Below the pieces are notes generated by a model, which saw only the letters and a list, made by a program, of their open reading frames with translations, did not search any database and was not told where the DNA came from. Shown here one piece after another: positions 15,955 through 25,300 of a stretch of DNA of 64,000 nucleotides (its first letter is position 1; the number at the start of each line of letters is the position of its first letter). The stretch comes from Skermanella aerolata KACC 11604 (GTDB lineage: Bacteria > Pseudomonadota > Alphaproteobacteria > Azospirillales > Azospirillaceae): NCBI RefSeq assembly GCF_000936425.1, contig NZ_AVFK01000007.1:124001-188000 (forward strand), written 5' to 3'. A program made the translations under genes and the position numbers.

Positions 15955-17355
15955 TCAGGCGGCGATCGGCAGGTGGAAGATCACGGTCGTACCCTGCCCT
16001 GGACTGCTCTCGATCTTCAGGCTGCCGCCCTGAAGCCCGACCAGCGCATCGACGATGGGAAGACCCAGCCCCGTACCCTGTCCGGAATTGGCGTAGATGT
16101 TGAAGCTCTGCTCGAACGGCTTCAGCAGGCGGGGAATATCGTGGGGGTCCATGCCGATACCGGAATCCTTGACGACGAACCGGACCAGCCCGCGCTCGAA
16201 GCGCAGGATCGCCAGGCTGACCGTCCCGCCGGGCTGGGTGAACTTGACCGCATTGGACAGCAGGTTCAGCAGGATCTGGCGCAGCGCCTGGGGATCGGCC
16301 AGGCACGGCGGCGGCTGGACGGCGTCGAAGACCAGGGTGATGCGCCTGACGCGGGCGGCATGGTCGATGATCCTCAGCATCTCCTCCGCGATGGGCAGCG
16401 GATCGGTCGGCGTCACCGCGACCGTCAGCTTGCCCGCCGTCGCCTTGGAGATATCGAGGATCGAGTTGATCAGCCCCAGCAGATGGGTCCCGGAGAAGTG
16501 GATGTCGTCGGCATATTCCCGGTAGCGCGGATGGCCGAGCGGGCCGAAGATCTCGCTCCGCTGCATGTCGGAAAAGCCGATGATCGCGTTCAGCGGCGTC
16601 CGCAACTCGTGGCTCATCATCGCCAGGAACTGTTCCTTGGCCCGGCTGGCGTCCTCCGACCGGTTCAGGGCATCCTCGAGCTGGACGCTGCGCTCCTGGA
16701 CCTGCCGGTTCAGCCGCTGTACCGCCATCATCAGCAGGCAGAAGACCACCAGGATATTGCTGACGATCGACACCAGAAAATGGATCGCGTGCGCCGGGAA
16801 GCGGCCCATATGGTCCGGTTCCGGCGGCGATATCAGGGTCGATCCCGCCCGCGCCGCCAGCGTCAGCGACACCAGCGCGAACAGCACGGCGGCCGTCAGC
16901 GTCGTCAGCCTCATACCGGGCACGGCGCTCCGCAGCAGCTCGCGCGATGTCATCAAGCCGCCGGCCGCCAGCGCCAGGGACAAGGCCACGATCCGGACCG
17001 AAACGTCGTCCTGAACCAGGGTGAACCAGCCCTGGTTCAGGACCAGCGCCGCCGTCGCGGCCACTATCGCCGTCCAGCGCACCGGCAGCGCGTTGAACGC
17101 CCGCACTCCGTTGTAGAAGCAGCCGAAACTCAGCGCGATAAGCGCGTTGGATATTAGGATCGCCGGCAGCTCCGGCAGGGCCAAGCCTCTCAGTACGGAG
17201 ATCAGCGTGCTGATCCCCAGCAGGAGCGTCGCCAGGGTCCAGAACGTCAGCCCGGGCAAATGGCGGTGCTGCAACCAGAACACCAGCATCAGCATGCCGA
17301 GCGCCAGCGAAACGAGAGAATGGACGACGACCAGTGTGAAGATATCGATTGTCAT
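15955..17355 (-). CDS. membrane sensor histidine kinase (HisKA/HATPase)
   Basis: A 466-residue kinase with about six to seven N-terminal hydrophobic helices (residues 5-215) and no recognisable extracellular domain. A coiled linker leads to HisKA, with the His in AMMSHELRTPLNAIIGF, and a complete ATPase domain (N box LLNLLSNAVKF, G1 KDSGIGM, F box KPFEQSF, G2 GTGLGLPIV). The seven-helix-like input and PleC/DivJ-like core are frequent in alphaproteobacteria. No response regulator gene is adjacent, so it is an orphan. ATG at 17355. Confidence 0.88.
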   Translation of the reverse strand: MTIDIFTLVVVHSLVSLALGMLMLVFWLQHRHLPGLTFWTLATLLLGISTLISVLRGLALPELPAILISNALIALSFGCFYNGVRAFNALPVRWTAIVAATAALVLNQGWFTLVQDDVSVRIVALSLALAAGGLMTSRELLRSAVPGMRLTTLTAAVLFALVSLTLAARAGSTLISPPEPDHMGRFPAHAIHFLVSIVSNILVVFCLLMMAVQRLNRQVQERSVQLEDALNRSEDASRAKEQFLAMMSHELRTPLNAIIGFSDMQRSEIFGPLGHPRYREYADDIHFSGTHLLGLINSILDISKATAGKLTVAVTPTDPLPIAEEMLRIIDHAARVRRITLVFDAVQPPPCLADPQALRQILLNLLSNAVKFTQPGGTVSLAILRFERGLVRFVVKDSGIGMDPHDIPRLLKPFEQSFNIYANSGQGTGLGLPIVDALVGLQGGSLKIESSPGQGTTVIFHLPIAA

Positions 17356-17426
17356 AACGCCGGGCTTTCAGAGCTTCCCTCTGATAACCCGCCGATGATT
17401 AATTTCATATGGACACGAATGGTTGG

Positions 17427-18413
17427 TCAGAACCAATGCTTGACCTTCAGCAGCAGAAGCGTCGCTCCGGCCGACGCCACCATCAGCACCATGACCCACC
17501 AGAACGACAGGGCGTCATGGGTGCCGGGCAGGCCTGCCACGTTCATTCCGAAGATGCCGGTGACCAGCGTCATCGGCAGGAAGATCAGGGTGACGATCGA
17601 CAGGCGGAACAGGTTGCGGTTGGCCTCTTCCGCCAGCTTGGCGGAAAACTCGTCCTGAAGCACTTTCGCCCGGTCTTCGGCGGCGCCCAGGTCCTCGGCG
17701 ACCGACGAGAACCGCTCGCCCGCTTCACGCAGGTCGTGCAGGTCGTCGGCGGACCACCAGGACGGCGGCTGGCTCAGCAGCCGCGACAAGGCGCGGCGCT
17801 GAGGCAGCAACTGGCGGCGCAGGCTGACGATCTGGCGGCGTAGGTCGCCCAGCTGGCTGCGCAGGTCGTTGGAAATCCCGACCAGGATCGCATCCTCGAT
17901 CTCGTCCAGCCGCTCCACCATCTCCTCGATGACCTTATGGAAGCTGGCCGCCAGATGGTCGATCAGGGCGCCGATCAGCTCACCGGTGGTGGCGGGATGG
18001 AAGCCGTCGCGGATGTCCAGGCGCAGCTTGTCCACCGCCGTCAGCGGATGGCTGCGGGTCGTGATCAGCGTGTTGCGGGTGAACCAGACGTGCAGGGTGC
18101 CGATGTCGCCGGATTGGCCGGAGAAATCGTGCTGGACGTCGCTGAGGGTGCCGACCAGCCCGTCACCGCATCGCTCGAACCGTGGCCGGATGTCGTCGGA
18201 CGCGACCAGGACCTCGCGGACGATCTCGGGCAGTTCCGACCGGTCGCCGATCCAGTTGCGCATAGGCCAGACCGCGATGTTCAGGTGCGCCCAGAGGAAC
18301 CCGTCGGGTGTGCGCATCAGGTCGCCCAATACCGGCAGCGACAGCTCCCGGACGCTTCCGTCGGAGCCGAAGCCGTAGGCGCAGATCAATCCGGCGGCAA
18401 GAGTCTCGGTCAT
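17427..18413 (-). CDS. zntB: CorA-superfamily transporter, ZntB-like
   Basis: A 328-residue CorA-superfamily membrane protein. A large cytoplasmic N-terminal domain (to about residue 265), rich in charged helices, is followed by two C-terminal transmembrane helices, with the pore motif GMN in IFGMNVAGLPG between them. The N-terminal DGFLWAHLN and ENRNLFRLSIVTLIFLPMTLVTG-type features fit the ZntB branch, which transports zinc with protons, better than Mg-specific CorA. The ATG at 18413 is chosen over a TTG further upstream. Specificity between Zn and Mg cannot be settled from sequence. Confidence 0.82.
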   Translation of the reverse strand: MTETLAAGLICAYGFGSDGSVRELSLPVLGDLMRTPDGFLWAHLNIAVWPMRNWIGDRSELPEIVREVLVASDDIRPRFERCGDGLVGTLSDVQHDFSGQSGDIGTLHVWFTRNTLITTRSHPLTAVDKLRLDIRDGFHPATTGELIGALIDHLAASFHKVIEEMVERLDEIEDAILVGISNDLRSQLGDLRRQIVSLRRQLLPQRRALSRLLSQPPSWWSADDLHDLREAGERFSSVAEDLGAAEDRAKVLQDEFSAKLAEEANRNLFRLSIVTLIFLPMTLVTGIFGMNVAGLPGTHDALSFWWVMVLMVASAGATLLLLKVKHWF

Positions 18414-18549
18414 CGCAAGCGCCCCGTGCTGCAAGGGTTTCGACGGGCACCATCAGGCGCGCGACTTATATCATTGCAGTGCGAAAGAGCAATGCGGATG
18501 CGGCAAAGCGGCGGCTGTCGGCCAGAGCCGTGTCAGTCGGGTGTCCGCG

Positions 18550-18690
18550 TCAAAACGGAATGCCGACACGCCATTCGGTGTCGCTGGCGCTGCCGCCCTT
18601 GGCGCTGACACTGACAGGGCCGGCGCAGCCCGCCAGCAGAACCGCGAACAGCAGCGCCGCCGGCCACAGGCAACGCAGCACCGCCGTCAT
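18550..18690 (-). CDS. 46-residue putative lipoprotein
   Basis: A short gene whose ATG overlaps the glnD stop (ATGA, 18687-18690). The product has a signal peptide (RCLWPAALLFAVLLAGC) with a lipobox LLAGC, so it should be acylated on C22, and a 24-residue polar mature part ending EWRVGIPF. No family is recognised. The coupling with glnD may only reflect compact gene packing. Composition and the clear lipobox favour a real gene. Confidence 0.55.
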   Translation of the reverse strand: MTAVLRCLWPAALLFAVLLAGCAGPVSVSAKGGSASDTEWRVGIPF

Positions 18691-21551
18691 TCCGCGGCCG
18701 TTTCCGCCGGGGTCTTGCGCCGGGGCAGTGCCGGCTTCTTCTGTTTCGAGCGCGCCTTGCTGCGCTCGGCGGCGGAGAACCGCCCGCTGTCGGCCTGGGC
18801 GTCGGCGACCGGGTCGGACAGCGCCGTCAGCACCTTTTCCCGGATCTGCGCCAGCTTGCTCTCATGCGTGATCTTCAGCCCGAAGACGTCCTTGACGTAG
18901 AAGACGTCGATCGCCTTTTCGCCATAGGTCGAGATCTTGGCCGATGAGATCTGGAGGCTCAGATTGGTCAGCGCCCGCGTGACGTCGTAGAGCAAGCCGG
19001 GCCGGTCGCGGCCGTTCAGCTCGATCACGGTATGGGTCGTGCTGGCCTTGTTGTCGATCAGCACGCGCGGCGGCACCTTGAACACCCGCGTCCTGTTGGT
19101 CAGCCCCGGCTTCCGCTTGGCAAGCTCCTGCAACGGACGGAGCTGGCCGGACAGGGTGCGCTCGATCATCACGGCCAGCTTGGCGAGCTTGTCGCCGCTG
19201 TCGAAGGCGCCCCCCGCCGCGTCCTGCACCAGGAAGACGTCGACGGCCATGCCGTTGGTCATCGTGAAGATCTTGGCGTCCAGGATGGTGGCGCCCGACA
19301 GCGCGAAGGCGCCGGCCAGACGCGAGAACAGTCCGGGATGGTCGTGGGTGTAGATCGTAACCTCGGTCACCGCCCGGCTGCGGTCGATCCGCGTGTCCAC
19401 CGTCAGCGGCGCCCCTTCCCGATCAGCCCGCCGCATCAGCCTGGCATGGTGGGCGTGGGTGTCGGGATCGAAGCTCAGCCAATAGGCCGGATAGCCGTGG
19501 GACAGGTGGTTCTCGATATCCTCGCCCGTCCAGTCCGTCAGCAGGCCGCGCAGCGCCGTCTGTGCCGCATTGACCCTGCGCTCGCGCCGCAGGGCGCTGA
19601 CTACGCCGGACATCAGGTCCTCGGCCCGGTGGTAGAGTTCGGCCAGCAGGGTCGACTTCCAGGCGTTCCAGCGACCGGGACCGACCGCGCGGATATCGGC
19701 GGTCGTCAGCACCAGCAGCAGGCGCAGACGTTCCGGCGACTGGACCAGTTCGACGAAGTCGCGGATCGTCTTGTCGTCTTCCAAGTCGCGCTTGAAGGCG
19801 GCATCCGACATGTTCAGGTGCCAGCGCACCAGCCAGACCACCGTTTCCGTCTCCTCCGCCGAGAGCCCCAGGCGCGGGCACAGCTTCTCCGCCACCTTGG
19901 CACCCAGGATGCTGTGGTCGCCGCCGCGTCCCTTGGCGATGTCGTGGAGCATCATCGCGACGAACAGCGCCCGGCGCGACACCAGCTTGTGGATGACCTC
20001 GCTCGCCAGCGGCAGCTCGTCCTTCAGCGCGCCCGACTCGATGTCGTGCAGGATGCCCAGCGCGAACAGCGTGTGCTCGTCCACCGTGAAGACATGGTAC
20101 ATGTCGTACTGCATCTGGGCGACGATCCGGCCGAAATCCGGCACGAAACGGCCCAGCACGCCGGCTTCGTTCATCCGGCGCAGCGCCACTTCCGGGTCCT
20201 TGCGGGACGTCAGCATCTCCAGGAACAGCCGGTTGGCTTCCCCATCGGCCCTCAGCTTGGGTCCGACCACGCCCAGCGCGCGGGTCAGCGCCCGCAGGGC
20301 GTTGGGATGGATGTCCAGCCCATGAACCTGCGCCACGTGGAACAGGCGGACCGTGTCGAGCGGGTTGTCCTTGAACTGGCGGTCGTAGCGAATGTTCAGC
20401 CGCTCGCCGTCGAGCAGGAATCCCTCGATATCCTTCCGCGCCTGAGCAAGCCGCATCAGCGAGAAGCGCGGCGGGCGCTTGGCCTCCGCCTCCAGGTTGG
20501 CGCAGAAGATCCGGGTCAGGTCGCCGACATCCTTGGCGACCAGGAAGTAGTGCTTCATGAAGCGCTCGACCCCGATCAGGCCGGCATGGTCGGTATAGCC
20601 GAGCCTCCGGCTGATGTCGGCCTGCACGTCGAAGGTCAGGCGGTCCTCGCCCCGGCCGGTCAGGTAATGCAGGTGGCAGCGCACAGTCAGCAGGAAGTCC
20701 TGGGCCTTGGCGAACTTCGCGACTTCTTCCGCCAGCAGCACCTGCTTGTCCAGCAGTTCGGAGACTTCATCGACCTTGTAGTAGTACTTCGCGATCCAGA
20801 ACAGCGTCTGGAGGTCGCGCAGACCGCCCTTGCCTTCCTTGATGTTGGGTTCCAGCACGTAGCGGCTGTCGCCCAGCCGGCGGTGGCGGGCATCCCGTTC
20901 CTCGAGCTTCGCCTCGATGAAGGCGGGGCCGGTGCCGGCCGCGATCTCTTTGGCGAAGCGGCGGCGCAACTCGTTGAACAGCTTCTCTTCCCCATGGAGG
21001 AAGCGGGCTTCCAGCAGGCTGGTGCGGATCGTCACGTCGGCCTTGGCCTGCCGCATGCACTCGTCCACCGACCGGACGGCGTGGCCGACCTTCAGCCCCA
21101 GGTCCCACAGGATATAGAGCATGTGCTCGAACACCTGCTCCACCCGAGGCGTCCGCTTATAGGGCAGCATGAACAGCAGGTCGAGGTCGGAGAACGGCGC
21201 CATCTCCCCCCGGCCATAGCCGCCGACGGCCGCGATCGCGAACAGCTCTCCGGCCGTCGGGTTGGCGGCGGGATAGATGCCGGTGGTCACGTGGTCGGCC
21301 AGCGCCCGGATCACCTGATCCATCAGGTAGGCGTTCTGGCGCACGCAGTCGGTGCCGCTGCCCCCCGCTTCCAACCGCCGCCGCACCTCCGCCCGCCCTT
21401 GCTCCAGCGCCGCGCGCAAGGTCGCAAGGACATGGGGCCGAAGGGCCGGTCCCGTGCCGTGCTGCTTGACCAAGGCGGCCAGTTCGGCGCTCAGGCTGCG
21501 CTTTGAGACGATAGCTCCCCGGTCGGGGATGGTTTCGGAAGGTGTCAGCAT
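18687..21551 (-). CDS. glnD: bifunctional [protein-PII] uridylyltransferase / uridylyl-removing enzyme
   Basis: A roughly 954-residue nitrogen sensor that uridylylates PII proteins when glutamine is low and removes UMP when it is high. Domain order is standard: nucleotidyltransferase with the GGYGRGEMAPFSDLDLLF signature near residue 115; the GlnD-type helical region; an HD domain (HTLFALGILHDIES and MMLHDIAKGRGGDHS) near 500-545; and two C-terminal ACT domains near 720-800 and 835-910 that bind glutamine. A basic tail (RSKARSKQKKPALPRRK) is extra. ATG 21551 is used; a GTG at 21566 is also possible. It neighbours the NAD-glutamate dehydrogenase gene. Confidence 0.95.
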   Translation of the reverse strand: MLTPSETIPDRGAIVSKRSLSAELAALVKQHGTGPALRPHVLATLRAALEQGRAEVRRRLEAGGSGTDCVRQNAYLMDQVIRALADHVTTGIYPAANPTAGELFAIAAVGGYGRGEMAPFSDLDLLFMLPYKRTPRVEQVFEHMLYILWDLGLKVGHAVRSVDECMRQAKADVTIRTSLLEARFLHGEEKLFNELRRRFAKEIAAGTGPAFIEAKLEERDARHRRLGDSRYVLEPNIKEGKGGLRDLQTLFWIAKYYYKVDEVSELLDKQVLLAEEVAKFAKAQDFLLTVRCHLHYLTGRGEDRLTFDVQADISRRLGYTDHAGLIGVERFMKHYFLVAKDVGDLTRIFCANLEAEAKRPPRFSLMRLAQARKDIEGFLLDGERLNIRYDRQFKDNPLDTVRLFHVAQVHGLDIHPNALRALTRALGVVGPKLRADGEANRLFLEMLTSRKDPEVALRRMNEAGVLGRFVPDFGRIVAQMQYDMYHVFTVDEHTLFALGILHDIESGALKDELPLASEVIHKLVSRRALFVAMMLHDIAKGRGGDHSILGAKVAEKLCPRLGLSAEETETVVWLVRWHLNMSDAAFKRDLEDDKTIRDFVELVQSPERLRLLLVLTTADIRAVGPGRWNAWKSTLLAELYHRAEDLMSGVVSALRRERRVNAAQTALRGLLTDWTGEDIENHLSHGYPAYWLSFDPDTHAHHARLMRRADREGAPLTVDTRIDRSRAVTEVTIYTHDHPGLFSRLAGAFALSGATILDAKIFTMTNGMAVDVFLVQDAAGGAFDSGDKLAKLAVMIERTLSGQLRPLQELAKRKPGLTNRTRVFKVPPRVLIDNKASTTHTVIELNGRDRPGLLYDVTRALTNLSLQISSAKISTYGEKAIDVFYVKDVFGLKITHESKLAQIREKVLTALSDPVADAQADSGRFSAAERSKARSKQKKPALPRRKTPAETAAE

Positions 21552-21866
21552 ATCTGGAAAACGCACTCACGGTCTGGACGGTACCGCCCGACCGGCTCAA
21601 CCCGGCAGGACCACACCCTGTTCACATCACATATGGGATCATACCGATGAGGATGTGACCCCGCACCCGCATCATTGCCGTTCTGAGCCTGATGCAAGGC
21701 GGGATCAGCCTCACCGGAGTGCGAATTGGCATTGCGCTGAACGACAGTATGAGAACCCATGCGCATTTTATCAATATGGTTGATAACCTACCACGATAGG
21801 CTTAATACGTCGCTCTCATGTCGAGTAATCTCAACGGCATTAAACATTAACTAGTCAGGAGCGTCA

Positions 21867-21952
21867 GATGTCGGGCTGAAGAGGCCCGACCTACGCCAGC
21901 GTGCTTTTGCCCAAGTGTGTTTTTGTAGGTCGGGCCTCTTCAGCCCGACATC
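21867..21952. repeat. REP-type palindrome pair, class 1 (perfect)
   Basis: Two 28-base units at 21867-21894 and 21925-21952 are exact reverse complements of each other, separated by 30 bases. Each unit is itself a hairpin with stem GTCGGGC / GCCCGAC, and the CTAC and GTAG heads face inward. The arrangement is that of a BIME formed by two opposed REP elements. It lies in the noncoding stretch upstream of glnD. The same unit in decayed form is at 15088-15183. Confidence 0.85.
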
Positions 21953-22131
21953 TTGGCCGGAACTTACCGGTAAATCTTCAATGCCGTTGGTATAATAGGC
22001 CGCTCCTCGATCATTCAACATACCGTTCCTCGACAAGAAAGTACGAGATCTTGGAAAGCAAGCCTCTCGAAAAGTCCGCATTGCTTTTCAATGTAGACAT
22101 GCAATCCGGGATTTATGGATTGCGGCCACCG

Positions 22132-22263
22132 ATGAACAAGGACCAATTGGAAGAACGTCTTCGTCGCGCTCGGGCATATCTTACGAAGTTTCCGATCCCG
22201 CTGAAACTGGATGAGGATGTACCAGAGATCCTTGGAGTTTGGCCCCCTCCATCGTCTTCCTGA
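22132..22263 (+). CDS. small hypothetical ORF in AT-richer intergenic island
   Basis: A 43-codon frame reading MNKDQLEERLRRARAYLTKF then PIPLKLDEDVPEILG and a proline/serine end. The amphipathic charged helix looks protein-like, and the local base composition is lower in GC than neighbouring genes. There is an alternative ATG at 22099 (54 residues) and no clear ribosome-binding site for either. It may be a remnant of a transferred gene. It ends 20 bases before the glutamate dehydrogenase terminator hairpin. The rest of the 21567-22339 gap holds the REP pair and that hairpin only. Confidence 0.3.
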   Translation: MNKDQLEERLRRARAYLTKFPIPLKLDEDVPEILGVWPPPSSS

Positions 22264-22284
22264 AATCACCCTATCACCCCCAAT

Positions 22285-22321
22285 GAAAGAAGGCCCGGTC
22301 GGCAAGACCGGGCCTTCTTTC
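22285..22321 (-). terminator. Rho-independent terminator after NAD-glutamate dehydrogenase
   Basis: A 16-base-pair perfect stem (22285-22300 with 22306-22321) closes a five-base loop. The arm reads GAAAGAAGGCCCGGTC, so the purine and pyrimidine ends give an A-run and T-run on either strand. It begins 18 bases past the dehydrogenase stop on the minus strand and could also end plus-strand transcripts of the small ORF. Confidence 0.85.
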
Positions 22322-22339
22322 ATTCAAGTGCTACCGGCC

Positions 22340-25300
22340 TCAGCTCGCGATCAGCCCTCGCAATTGCCGGTTCGCCACCGCCAGCATGGCAAGATCGACC
22401 CGCGCCACTCCGCGCAGTTCTGTCAGAAGCTGGTTGATGCGGTCGACCGGACCCTGCCTAGCGCCGGCCCAGGTCGCGATGGCGGCTTCGTGCGATTCTC
22501 CGTCGTTCAGGATGCGGGCAGTCAGGTCGCTTTGCAGGCCGTAGAGGTCGTCGATGATCGCGCTGACCGCCTGCTTCTGCCAGTGGTTCTCGGTCTTGAC
22601 CTTGGCCGCCTTGGCGCGCAGCCATTCCATGCCGAAACGGTGGCCCAGTTCGAAATAGACCCGCGCCGCATCCGGCACATCTCGCCGGGCAAGGCGCGCA
22701 ATGCGGGTAATGTCCAGGGCCGATGCCAGGATGCCCAGGCTCGCCACCCGGCGCGCCAGCTCGGCCGGAACGCCCTGCTCGATCCAGTGGCCAGCACGCT
22801 CGTCAAGCTGCGCCCTGTCGTCCTCGCCGATCACCGCGTCCAGGCCGGCCGTCAGCTCCTCGACGCCCGGCGTGTAGTTCGACGCCTCCGCGCCCAGGTC
22901 GAGTGGCTGGGGAACGTTCGTCAAGAACCAGGGGATCGTCCGGTTCATCAGGCCTTGGGTGGCTGCGATCATCTCATACTGGACAGCCGCCGGCGCCTTG
23001 TTGTCCAGCGCCTCGATCCCCGTCCACAAGGCCCGGAGCGCGAAGGCGTCGCGGCTGACCGTATAGGCCCGCGCGATGTCGCCCGCTCCCGCTCCCGTCT
23101 TGTCGGCCATCTCCGTCACGAAGGTAGGTCCGACCCGGTTGACCATGCTGTTGGTCGCATATGTCGCGATGATCTCGCGGCGCAGCCGGTGCCGTTCGAT
23201 CGCCTCCCGGTAGTCGCGGCGGAGCGCCTTGGGGAAGTACTTGACCAGATCGTCCACCATGCGCGGATCGTCCGGCAGGTTCGAGTCGAGCAACTGGTCG
23301 TACAGGGTGATCTTCGAGTAGGCCAGCAGCACCGCCAGTTCCGGCCGGGTCAGCCCCAGTCCCCGCGCGGCGCGGGCGGCGATCTCCTCCTCGTCCGGCA
23401 GGAACTCGATGGCGCGGTTGAGATGGCCTGCCTTCTCCAGCACCCGCATGAAGCGGGCCTGTTCCTCGAGCCCGCCCACTCCGGCGGCGCCGGCGACGCT
23501 GATCGCCTGCGGCTGAAGGTAGTTGTCACTCAGCACCAGTTCGCCGACCTCGTCGGTCATGCTCGCCAGCAACTGGTCGCGCTGCTTCAAGGTCATGTCG
23601 CCACGGGCCAGCACGTCGCCGGTCAGCACCTTGATGTTGACTTCGTGGTCGGAAGTATCGACGCCGGCGGAATTGTCGATGGCGTCGGTGTTGATCCGCC
23701 CTCCGCCATGATCGGCGGCGCCGCTCTGGGCGAACTCGATCCGGCCGCGCTGGGTGACGCCGAGATTGGCGCCCTCGCCCACGATCTTGGCGCGGACCTC
23801 GCGCCCGTCGATGCGGGTCGCGTCGTTGGCCTTGTCGCCGACTTCGGCGTGGGTTTCCTCGGTCGCCTTGATGAAGGTACCGATGCCGCCGAACCACAGC
23901 AGGTCGATCTCAGACCGCAGCATCGCCTGCATCAGCTCGACCGGCGTCACCTTGTCCCGCGTCAGCCCAAAACGGGTCTGGATCTCCGGCGTCAGCTTCA
24001 GCGACTTGGCCTTGCGGTCGAAGATGGCGCCGCCGGGCGATAGCAGTTCGGTGTTGTAGTCGGTCCAGGACGACCGGGACAGGTCGAACAGCCGCCGTCG
24101 TTCTTCGAAGCTGACTTCCGGATCGGGGTTCGGATCGCAGAAGATGTGCATGTGGTTGAAGGCGCCGACCAGCTTGGTGTGCCGCGACAGCAGCATGCCG
24201 TTGCCGAACACGTCGCCCGACATGTCGCCGACGCCGACGCAGGTGAAATCCTGCGTCTGGCAGTCCACCCCGATCTCGCGGAAGTGCCGCTTGACCGACT
24301 CCCAGGCGCCGCGCGCCGTGATGCCCATCTTCTTGTGGTCGTAGCCGCGCGAGCCGCCCGACGCGAAGGCGTCGCCCAGCCAGAACCCGTAGTCCTCCGA
24401 CACGCCGTTGGCGATATCGGAGAACGTTGCCGTACCCTTGTCCGCCGCTACAACCAGATAGGGATCGTCACCGTCCAGCCGCACGACATCGTTGGGCGGA
24501 ATCACCGAGCCATCGGCGGCATAGTTGTCGGTGATGTCGAGCAGCCCCCGCATCAGCGTCTTATAGCACTCGATCACTTCGGCCATCAGCGCGTCGCGCC
24601 CGGCATCGGCCGGCGGCGGGCGCTTGACCACGAAGCCGCCTTTGGACCCGACCGGCACGATGACGGCGTTCTTGACCATCTGCGCCTTCATCAGGCCCAG
24701 GATCTCGGTGCGGAAGTCCTCGCGCCGGTCCGACCAGCGGATGCCGCCGCGCGCCACCTTGCCACCGCGCAGATGGATCGCCTCGGCGCGTGGGCTATAG
24801 ACCCAGACCTCGACCAGCGGCCGCGGCAGCGGCAGTTCGTCGACCGAGCGGCTGTCCAGCTTCATCGATAGGTAGGATTTAAGCTCCCCATCGGCGCCCT
24901 TCTGGAAATAGTTGGTCCGCAAGGTCGAGCGGACGAGGTTGAGGAACCGGCGCAGGATGCGGTCCTCGTCCAGGTTGGCGACGTCGTCCAGCGCGTGGTC
25001 GATCTCCACCAGCAAACCGTTGACCGCGACCTGGATGTCGTCGGCGACGCCGCCGGTACGCGCCTGCGCCGGATCGTGCATCGCCTGGAACAGCCGGACG
25101 ATCAGCCGGGTGATGCCGGCATGGTCGGCCAGCGTGTCCTCCATGTAGTCCTGGCTGAACTGGAAGCGGATCTGGCGCAGGTACTTGGCATAGGCCCGCA
25201 GCATTGTGACTTCACGCCAGCCCAGCCCCGCCCGCAGCACCAGCCGGTTGAAGCCGTCGTCCTCCATCCTGCCTTCCCAGACCCGCAGGAAGCTGTCCTG

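Noticed and set aside
19032-21506. 824-codon plus-strand frame opposite glnD
   Set aside because: glnD has all four domains intact on the other strand; this frame has no recognisable motif.
22211-24043. 610-codon plus-strand frame opposite the glutamate dehydrogenase gene
   Set aside because: Antisense shadow, and it reads through the terminator hairpin.
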